DNA of 22,737 nucleotides from Chara braunii (taxonomy: Eukaryota > Streptophyta > Charophyceae > Charales > Characeae). Below the pieces are notes generated by a model, which was not told where the DNA came from, searched no databases, and worked only from the letters and a program-made list of their open reading frames with translations. Where the stretch lies: assembly GCA_003427395.1 (NCBI GenBank), contig BFEA01000093.1, forward strand, positions 2,171,379 through 2,194,115. Direction: 5' to 3'. Below, one piece after another: positions 16,357 to 22,737 of this stretch; position 1 is the stretch's first letter; the number at the start of each line of letters is the position of its first letter. The translations under genes and the position numbers were made by a program.

Positions 16357-16918
16357 TCAGACAAGCTTCTCTCCAAAAGAGTGAGTAAAGGAGATCAGAA
16401 AGAGAGTGTCAGGCCTACGAGAAAGGGCATTTGCTACTCGATTGTAGCAGCCCTTCTTGTGCATCAGTTCAAAGTCAAACATGTCAATGAACTGAATGTA
16501 GCGAGCAAGCTTGTCATTCAATTCTCCCTGGGACTTCATCCACTGAAGAGTGGAGTGATCTGAAAAGATCTTCAAGTATATACAAGAGCATACAGCTCTT
16601 TCTCGTAGGTAGAGTCCTTCAGCTTCTTTGTTTTGATCTTTTTGCTCATGTACTCGACAGGTTGCAGACCATTCCCATCATCCTGTTGAAGTACCGCCCC
16701 TACACCATACTGACTAGCATCAGTGGTAAGCACAAAGGCAAAGTAGGATCAGGTAGCTTCAAAACAGGGGCACGAATCAAGGCCTCCTTGAGACGTGTGA
16801 AAGCCTCCTGATACTCTGATGTCCAAAGAAAGGAAGTGTCTTTCTTTGTGAGATCAGTCGGGGGTGCTGCAATGGAGGATAAGTTCTTGATGGGCTTTCT
16901 GTAATAGGATGCAAGATC
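16357..16918 (-). pseudogene. RNase H domain of the retrotransposon, broken
   Basis: RNase H removes the RNA strand after reverse transcription. The minus strand reads TTDASQYGVGAVLQQ near 16727-16683, with the catalytic Asp, then VEYMSKKIKTKKL and YEKELYA. After a frame change come FSDHSTLQWM and GCYNRVANALSRRP (16575-16400), the final Asp/Asn box (usually NxxADALSR; here VANALSR, with Asn at the position of the family's Asp). Upstream, DLASYYRKPI with an in-frame stop joins it to the RT. Several frameshifts and stops make it non-functional. Confidence 0.82.
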
Positions 16919-17680
16919 CTAGAAAGACCGGACATCACGAATGTTCACAGGCTTCGGCCAGTCCTGAACAACAACAACTTTCGCCAACCCCTCTCCAGAA
17001 ATGACATGTCCCAGATAGATCACATAGGGAACTCCGAAAGAGGGCTTCTTCCTGTTAATCTTATGATGGTTATCACGTAAGGCCTGGAGGACCAGAGCCA
17101 GATGTTGCGCATGCTCCTGGACCGAGCGACTGAATACTAGGATGTCGTCCAAGTAGACAACTACGAACCTGTTCAGATAAGGCCTGAGTATGCGATGCAT
17201 CTCTTTCTGGAAGGTGCCTGGGGCATTGCAAAGACCAAATGGCATGACCAAGTACTCATAAGTGCCATACCTGGTCTTGAAGGCTGTCTTGTGGACATCG
17301 CCTTCAGCCATCTCAATCTTGTGATAACCAAATTTGAGATCGATCTTGCTAAAAATGGTACAACCCTGCACCATATCCAACAAATCATCAATGCGAGGAA
17401 GAGGCTTTGTAGACTTCCTCGTGATTTTGTTGGGACCTCTATAGTCGACACACATCTTGAACTCGCCATTCCCCTTTGGAACAAAGAGGGCTGGTGCCCC
17501 AAACTTGGATGTGTTGGGCCGGATCCAGCCTTTGTTGGTCAAGGTCTCCAACTGTTTCCTGAGCTCCTCGAGTTCAGCAGGTGACATCATGTAGACTCGG
17601 CCCTTGGGAGGGACCGAACCAGGCAGGATCTCAATCTTACATTTGGTCTTCCTATGGACAAGTCTAGTAGGCTCCTCCAT
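16919..17680 (-). pseudogene. Reverse transcriptase domain
   Basis: 253 uninterrupted codons cover nearly the whole RT. Visible are GWIRPNTSKFGAPALFVPK, the VDYRGPNKITRKS box, PLPRIDDLL, FSKIDLKFGYHKI (first catalytic Asp), TAFKTRYGTYEYLVMPFGL with CNAPGTFQ, and the YLDDILVFS active site with both Asp residues, then FLGH-like YLGHVIS. Some positions differ from the family norm, for example GPNK for ALNK and LCNAP for LTNAP. It is in the same frame as the protease segment, separated only by a TAG at 17705-17707, and a second TAG at 16919 interrupts the FLGLASYYR-type motif. The catalytic residues are intact but the polyprotein is not. Confidence 0.92.
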
Positions 17681-17704
17681 AAGATATGAGAAACGGTCAA
17701 CAAC

Positions 17705-18436
17705 CTACTGAATCTGAGAGGGACAGGGAGCAGTCTCCACATCAGTCTGTTTGACAAAAGCCACGAACAGACGAGTGTGGTCAGTCTGGCGTGACAGACG
17801 CATGAAACTACGAGCCCGCATGCAAAAACAACTACTGGCCGGATGGTACTCGTATGTGAGCAAACAAGGGCGATATACCCCATGCCGGTCATGTAGCTCA
17901 ACCCTAGTGATCCGCCAATCGATCCTAGGATTGGTGGCACCAAGCCACTGCATAGAGAACACAGAGTTAAAGGGAACGTTAGGAAACACAGAGAAATTCA
18001 GGCGGTGCGTGATTTCTCCCTGCTTGTCAAAGGTCACAGGTAGGCCCTTGACAGCAGTAGTGATCCTGACTGTGGAGGAGTCGCCAATGCGAACCTCTAT
18101 AGGTTGTCGCAGTTTCACAAGTCTCTGGTCCAAGTGCAGCTTGCTGACTGCCTTGGGAGACATGAAGTTGCGAGTAGCCCCACAGTCCAAGAGCCCTTTG
18201 ATCTTGGCTCCCAGGATGAGCTCTGACCTATGCTTCTTCTTTTCTCGCAAGGACAAGAAAAGATCAGCAAGGCACTGAGAATCATCCTCTTCCGACGTTT
18301 CATCCAACTCGGAGTCCTCAAAAGAAAAGGACCTTGGAGATGCAACACCAACAATTGAAGAACCAGCGAGAGAATGTGAAGATTCACCTTCGTCAGAAAG
18401 TGAATCTGCATTGGTGGAAGGAGCTGCTGCTTCCAC
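17705..18436 (-). pseudogene. Retropepsin-like aspartic protease region
   Basis: The N-terminal 65 residues are acidic and Ser-rich, a linker after gag. Residues 81-93 read GLLDCGATRNFMS, the retropepsin active-site loop (normally DSGAT; here Ser is replaced by Cys), followed by PVTFDKQGEITHRLNFSVFP and a WLGATNPRIDW segment typical of Ty3/gypsy proteases, where W-L-x-x-x-N-P-x-I-DW marks the end of the domain. The enzyme cuts the Gag-Pol polyprotein. It runs in frame towards the RT apart from one stop codon. Cys at the DSG serine is seen in some families, so it may not be a defect. Confidence 0.85.
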
Positions 18437-18469
18437 CTCTCTCTGCTCTAGTTTTTTGAACTAGAGTTG

Positions 18470-19990
18470 TCTGTGGACCTGCGAGGCATACTGGGACAAT
18501 CCTTCAGGAAGTGGTCCCCCTCGCACCTCAGGCAGACACCCTTGTCCTTTCTCTTACTCCAAACCCCTTATTGGATCTTGAGTGCATGCCAGGGGAAGGT
18601 GGAAGGATCAAGGGTTTCAGCTGGCCAACGGACTTCGCGTGGTAGTGGTACTCTCTGGGCACCAAGGGAAGAGGCACGTCCCTTACCTTTCCCCTTGATG
18701 CTGGTTTATGCTTTTTGGGCAGGGGCTTTGCCCCTTGCCATGCCCATTAAAGCATCAGCCAGGGCAAGAACAACTAGATCTGCAGCAGATGATGAAGCAG
18801 TCCCAGATGGAGGGGTCCCACCCTGGGATGTTGCGTCACTATCTGAACCAGAAGCTGCAGTAGCAAACAGGGCACCTTTCCTCCTTCTACGCCCCTTTGA
18901 GGAGGGTCCCTTCCTTCCTTCAGAAGGTGCTTCCTGGACATGGAGTTTGGACTCCAAGTCCAGGGCTGCTCTGCCAAAGGACCACCAGTCCTTGTGGCCC
19001 TGAGAGAATCGAGCAAGCTGGTATCTCTCAGGCGTTGTTCTCAAGAAATGAATGACAAAATCCTGCTCACTTATCTCTAACTCAGGAGTCGATGTCAGAC
19101 TCTCAAAGGTTGAATAGAGTTTCGATAAGGAACCCTCAAATCTTTTATGGCCCAGCTGCAGAATCTTATCTGCTGCTTTTCTGGCTTGTTCCTTGTCCGA
19201 AAATCTGTCCTACAGGGCCTGCAGAAAACAGCCACCCCCAGCCTCTGCGCCCAATCAGCCATCTCCATTTTCTGCTTGTTGGAGGTAGAGGTGCACCATT
19301 TCAGTGCAGTCTTCTCCAGGCGAGCCGAAATGGCACTCACCTTCACGTCCTCCTCACATTTGAACCCACTCAGGTAGGTTCGCTATGCAGTCACCCAATC
19401 TGCAACATCCACCTTTGGGTCCTCGCCAGAGAACATGGGTGGAGGAGTCGGCTTGGGCCGCTGCATATCAAATGGAGTGGAGGGCTGAGAAGGTGATGTT
19501 GACATGGGTGTAGAGGGAGGAGATGTATGTCTGGATTGTGGGGGTGATGAAGGTTTCCCTTGAGAAGGTCCAGGAGATGGAGGACCGGGCAGAGTGGTTG
19601 GGATCTTTAAATAAGTAATGATCTAATCCAGTTTGGAGGACATGTCATCCAACTTTTTTGAAAAAGTTGAGTGGCTACTCTCCAGACTGGTAATCCTCTC
19701 GTCCCAGTTAGTAAAATAAGAACGGTGAATGTCATCCTGCAAGAGGATGAACTCTGCCATGTCCTTGTTGTACTGACTAGAACTACCACTCATCCTAATC
19801 TTCTCTACATCGGCAATCAACAAATTTATTCTGGCCTCTTTCTGAGCGGCCTCTTCTTTCCTTTTTAGCTCAGCCTTTAGGGACTAAGCTGCCTGTGCTT
19901 GTAGCCGGATTTTTCCTCCTGAGCTGGCCCTGACCCTCAAGCGGTCTCCAGAGACTGAGCACTGACTTGCTCAGATTAACCACTTTCTCT
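18470..19990 (-). pseudogene. Gag region, broken, with coiled coil and zinc knuckle
   Basis: Gag forms the particle that packages the RNA. From right to left on the minus strand: IRLQAQAA, then SLKAELKRKEEAAQKEARIN (coiled-coil-like), the ADVEKIRMSGSSSQYNKD segment, a Pro/Ser-rich linker, and MFSGEDPKVDVADWVTA. Next are YLSGFKCEEDVKVSAI with ALKW (capsid-like core typical of plant and algal gypsy gags) and TPERYQLARFSQGHKDWWSF. Last is a nucleocapsid knuckle CLRCEGDHFLKDC at 18496-18534. Stops and frame changes occur near 19880, 19620, 19385 and 19095. The knuckle is C-x2-C-x3-H-x4-C, one residue shorter than usual. The first codons of gag are not upstream in the same orientation (see 20109). 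Confidence 0.8.
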
Positions 19991-20108
19991 CTCCAGTTAG
20001 GTGGCAGCAATTGAGTGAGTACTGCAGAGAAAACTCAATTACTGCTACTTTTTGTTTGTCTCTGACTAATTGTTTATTTTTATTATCTGAATTGTGGGAA
20101 AAAGCAAG

Positions 20109-20195
20109 ATGTCAGGTTCAGAGAAGGGAGAGACTTCTGAGGACAAGCGTCAGATTCCGCTTGACCCTTTGGAGGCTGAACTGCGTGTAGAGTAA
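20109..20195 (+). pseudogene. Possible gag 5' end in inverted orientation
   Basis: On the plus strand, opposite to the rest of the element, an ATG frame reads MSGSEKGETSEDKRQIPLDP followed by LEAELRVE and a stop. It is charged, Glu/Lys-rich, and resembles the start of a gypsy gag rather than random sequence. It is preceded by A-rich leader-like sequence. Inverse-related TTGAGT...TACT words lie at both borders (about 20011-20023 and 20187-20202). The simplest reading is a local inversion of about 190 bp that carried the gag start codon. Chance is the alternative. Confidence 0.35.
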
Positions 20196-20199
20196 ACTC

Positions 20200-21376
20200 A
20201 ACAAAAATCCATTTCACGATTTCCCATTCACTAACCTGACACAACAATTGCATGCAACTAATGCAAACCCTGTATCAATTATTTGCAGGGTGCAGTCTTG
20301 GACTGATTAGTAGAGATTAGAATTTAGACAGAGTGACTAATTAGTGACATGCAAGTTTCCATTGATGACCAAGTGCAGCAATTTACAGAGTAACCTATTT
20401 TTAGACCTACCCTATAGACTATACCATTGTATGACCCTGTATGCCATACCCTGGGTATGGCGAATTACAGTAATCACTGTAACTGACTTAGAACATCAAA
20501 TTTGACTCTGCGATTTCAAGACACAGACTGTATATTGAATTGTGATTTAGCAGGGACTGACATAATTGAATTTTGACGGCAGGATTGAAGTTATGAATGA
20601 CCCTAGTCAAGCTTCAGCTATAGCAGCGCAGAATTGAAATTTCCATTATCATTGACAACAGGACCCTAAACACACCAATTCACTACACCGTATGAACCGC
20701 AACGCTGTAAAGCAGTCACAAATGAATTTTGAGTCAGGAAGGAGGTCAAACAGGGTTAGTATCTAAAAATAGCCTCAGAATCGCCACACAGAGTAGAGTA
20801 AGGGACACACTTACTTCAGGGTTATCTCTGAAGAAGATGTATGAAACTCAGGCTATGGCTGTCTGGTCAACCCCATCTCGCCAGTTTCATCCCCTGATCA
20901 TACCCAGTGTTCCCACGTACCAAACATCCTAAAAATTGGCGATTCAACAGTTCTTCCTGAGGCGCTTCCCCCCCCAACTGACAGATTCACTGAATTTCAA
21001 CTCCCATGTGCTGATAATTGACAAACGCAGTGCAGCGCCACATCACCCTGTACTGCGCTGCTTGGAAATTGGGGATCCTAACCCAATTCCAAAATCGTAG
21101 CACCCTCAGATCACTTCCTCACCAATCGCCAGTATCCAGATGAGTCGCCACAGAGCCTCCCAAGCCTCTGAGCATCAATTGCCACCCACTCCTGCACAAC
21201 CCTAAGCAGGAGTGTGTCACCCTCTGGCTAATTCTTCTCGCCACACACTCACCACAACCACCCTCACTGTCGCAAACCCTGAAGATGACAAATCGCCATG
21301 AAATCCAACTCCAGTGTCTCGCCAGTTAGTGGTAGTTGCTCCAACTCATCAATTACTTCACTGTCTGGATCCAATC
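20200..21376 (-). other. Untranslated leader region of the retrotransposon
   Basis: About 1.2 kb between gag and the PBS has no protein signature. Short open frames (20729-20932 and others) are not recognisable. Many small dyads such as AATTGAATTT and CAATTCTGCG occur but no clear array. It presumably holds packaging signals, which I cannot identify. Confidence 0.5.
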
Positions 21377-21388
21377 GCTCTGATACCA
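21377..21388 (-). promoter_or_regulatory. Primer-binding site for initiator tRNA-Met
   Basis: The minus strand reads TGGTATCAGAGC two bases inside the 5' LTR. This is the classical plant LTR-retrotransposon PBS, complementary to the 3' end of the cytosolic initiator tRNA-Met including the CCA. It fixes the element's direction and supports a green-lineage host. Confidence 0.92.
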
Positions 21389-21390
21389 AC

Positions 21391-22522
21391 TGCTATGATT
21401 CTGGTTATCTGTTGTCTAGAGACCAACACTCACTCACACAGACTCCCAAGTATGCCCATACATACACATAAGAAAGGGGAGAGGAAAGGAGTATCACACC
21501 GCACAAGGAGAGAGAAACACATCGGAAGACTTGACCATGCGATATGACAGGGTACATTGGAAGTGCAATTCACTCCACTCAATCCTCACAACCAGTGATA
21601 AGGAAAGTCGAGTAGATCACATCCAGAAAAACAATGAAGAAAAGATAGTTCTCACCCAGTATCAACACTGTTTATTACACTCGGAGTCTCGAATTGTCAG
21701 GATAACCCCAGAACTATGGTGCACTGCTCAGAAATGAGCAGTGCTTCACTCCCCAACCCTAAGTAACCGCCAACTACACCCCTGAGTCCCTGAAACATCA
21801 AGCGCCACCCAGATATTGCCTCCAGAGGGAAGCGCCACCCTGAAACAGGCCTCTGAGGCCAAGCGCCACTCAGAGGATGAAGAAGAAGATCAGCGCCACA
21901 GTGCCTGATGATGATGAAGTGCCAATTGACTTCCCGGGTGGAAGTCTGAAGCCATGTCACCTCCCCTAACAAGATGATCTCTGAGGAAGAAGCTGCAGCT
22001 ATGGCTACAGCGTCTCACACCCTATAACCCTACTCCGGAGGAGGGTTCAGCAGGGCACCACATATCTCACCTCCAGCAGACCTCGAATAGCCCATACCTC
22101 TGTTTAGCCCCGCGTGCTGACAGAGTGCAGCGCAGGTCCCAGCTAAGGCCGACACTCCGAAGGTCTGGCTATGTCTGTCTCCTTCAACGCTGAGCCGTTA
22201 CCACTTCCAGTTCACGCGTTGCGCAGCCGCGATGTACTCGGTACCAACTGCCAAAAGCCCTGACCCAATGTGCCCATCCTATCTATAGTCTACTCTAGGG
22301 GTAGTCCGGGCCTGCTAAACGCAGTTAGGGTAGCTGTAGGAAATTCCAATTAGTACGGGCCTATATTTAACCGAATTTGCAGATATGTCCCTCTAGAATT
22401 TTCCTCACAGATGGGTCTCTCGGTTAGCCCTCAGCCAAACAAAATTACGAATCTATCCTACTTATGGTACAGCCTCGACCAGAGAGAGGCTTCAGGCAAC
22501 CAGAAACCAGCAAGTCATTGCA
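21391..22522 (-). repeat. Right LTR (5' LTR of the minus-strand element)
   Basis: It starts TGCTATGATTCTGG and ends ...AAGTCATTGCA, so it has TG...CA ends. It is collinear with 13601-14866 except for scattered substitutions, small indels and a 134-base gap at about 22299 (CTCTAG joined to GGGTAGTCC). The gap lies at a CTAG repeat, so it is most simply a deletion between short direct repeats in this copy. Confidence 0.9.
21721..21744. promoter_or_regulatory. Conserved LTR hairpin, right copy
   Basis: GCACTGCTCA, loop GAAA, TGAGCAGTGC: perfect 10-bp stem. Compared with 13931-13954, both partners of one base pair have changed together and the loop is the reverse complement. Confidence 0.6.
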
Positions 22523-22526
22523 TATA

Positions 22527-22578
<52 letters not shown>

Positions 22579-22619
22579 ATATATATATATATATATATAT
22601 TTTATATATATATATATAT
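22521..22619. repeat. Long TA microsatellite at the right border of the retrotransposon
   Basis: About 100 bases of alternating T and A, interrupted by three short TTT breaks. With the TA run at 13581-13600 it marks the insertion target. The 118 bases that follow to the window end show nothing I recognise. Confidence 0.9.
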
Positions 22620-22737
22620 GTAGAGTTTTCCATCTGGTGTGGGTGAGTGATAGTCTACTTTGATTTTGGTTAAGGTAGATTATCATTTACAGTGTAATCA
22701 GTGAGGGGATTCTGCAGACTGTTGAGGGTTCAGCCTC

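Larger units (their letters stand above)
13601..22522 (-). mobile_element. Ty3/gypsy LTR retrotransposon (chromovirus type), decayed
   Basis: Two long direct repeats (13601-14866 and 21391-22522) enclose a 6.5-kb internal region whose coding capacity is on the minus strand. The order gag - protease - RT - RNase H - integrase - chromodomain defines Ty3/gypsy, and the chromodomain defines a chromovirus. The PBS and purine-rich tract are where they should be. All modules are interrupted by stops or frameshifts, so it cannot move by itself. The LTR copies differ by roughly one base in twenty by eye plus one 134-base length difference, pointing to a moderately old insertion. It lies 3' of the last recognised channel exon. 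Confidence 0.93.

Noticed and set aside
15386-19496. Plus-strand open frames of 98-178 codons across the retrotransposon
   Set aside because: They are antisense to clear gag/pol domains on the minus strand and show no motifs of their own.
22411-22686. Tyr/Ile-repeat open frames
   Set aside because: They are translations of the TA microsatellite.

Overview
The window looks like nuclear DNA of a streptophyte alga; a charophyte such as Chara would fit. This is inferred from three things. A conserved ion-channel gene is split into small exons by introns of about 1.3 to 4 kb that are packed with repeats. The large retrotransposon has a primer-binding site matching the plant initiator-tRNA-Met type. 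The channel belongs to the mucolipin (TRPML) family, which is known from green algae and animals but not from land plants. No bacterial, plasmid or viral gene organisation is present.

Left part, 1-12.7 kb, plus strand: at least four, probably five, exons of a TRPML-like cation channel gene lie at 2006-2100, 4482-4566, 6268-6456, about 7736-8370 and possibly 12471-12637. The first three join in phase and encode S5, the pore helix, an NGDD selectivity filter and S6. The fourth encodes a hydrophilic C-terminal tail. The 5' part of the gene (S1-S4 and luminal domain) is not visible and should lie upstream of the window. The gene probably continues rightwards, because the last exon ends in a GTAAGT donor.

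The introns hold many non-autonomous elements: a poly-A-tailed U6 snRNA retropseudogene with 12-bp target-site duplications (1627-1803), several inverted-repeat (MITE or foldback) elements (3715-3873, 4010-4187, 4937-5121, 5364-5690, 7432-7511, 9236-9632, 11275-11990, 12728-12976), a diverged second copy of the 5364-5690 family at 13085-13400, a degenerate GACN-type tetranucleotide array, tandem duplications, a 31-nt G run and two related hammerhead-ribozyme-like cores (808-853 and 13472-13522).

Right part, 13.6-22.5 kb: a Ty3/gypsy LTR retrotransposon on the minus strand, inserted in a TA microsatellite. Reading right to left it has a 5' LTR, PBS, leader, gag with zinc knuckle, protease, reverse transcriptase, RNase H, integrase with a C-terminal chromodomain (so a chromovirus), a purine-rich tract and a 3' LTR. 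Stops and frameshifts break every module apart, so it is a dead copy. It lies downstream of the last recognised channel exon and is probably intronic.
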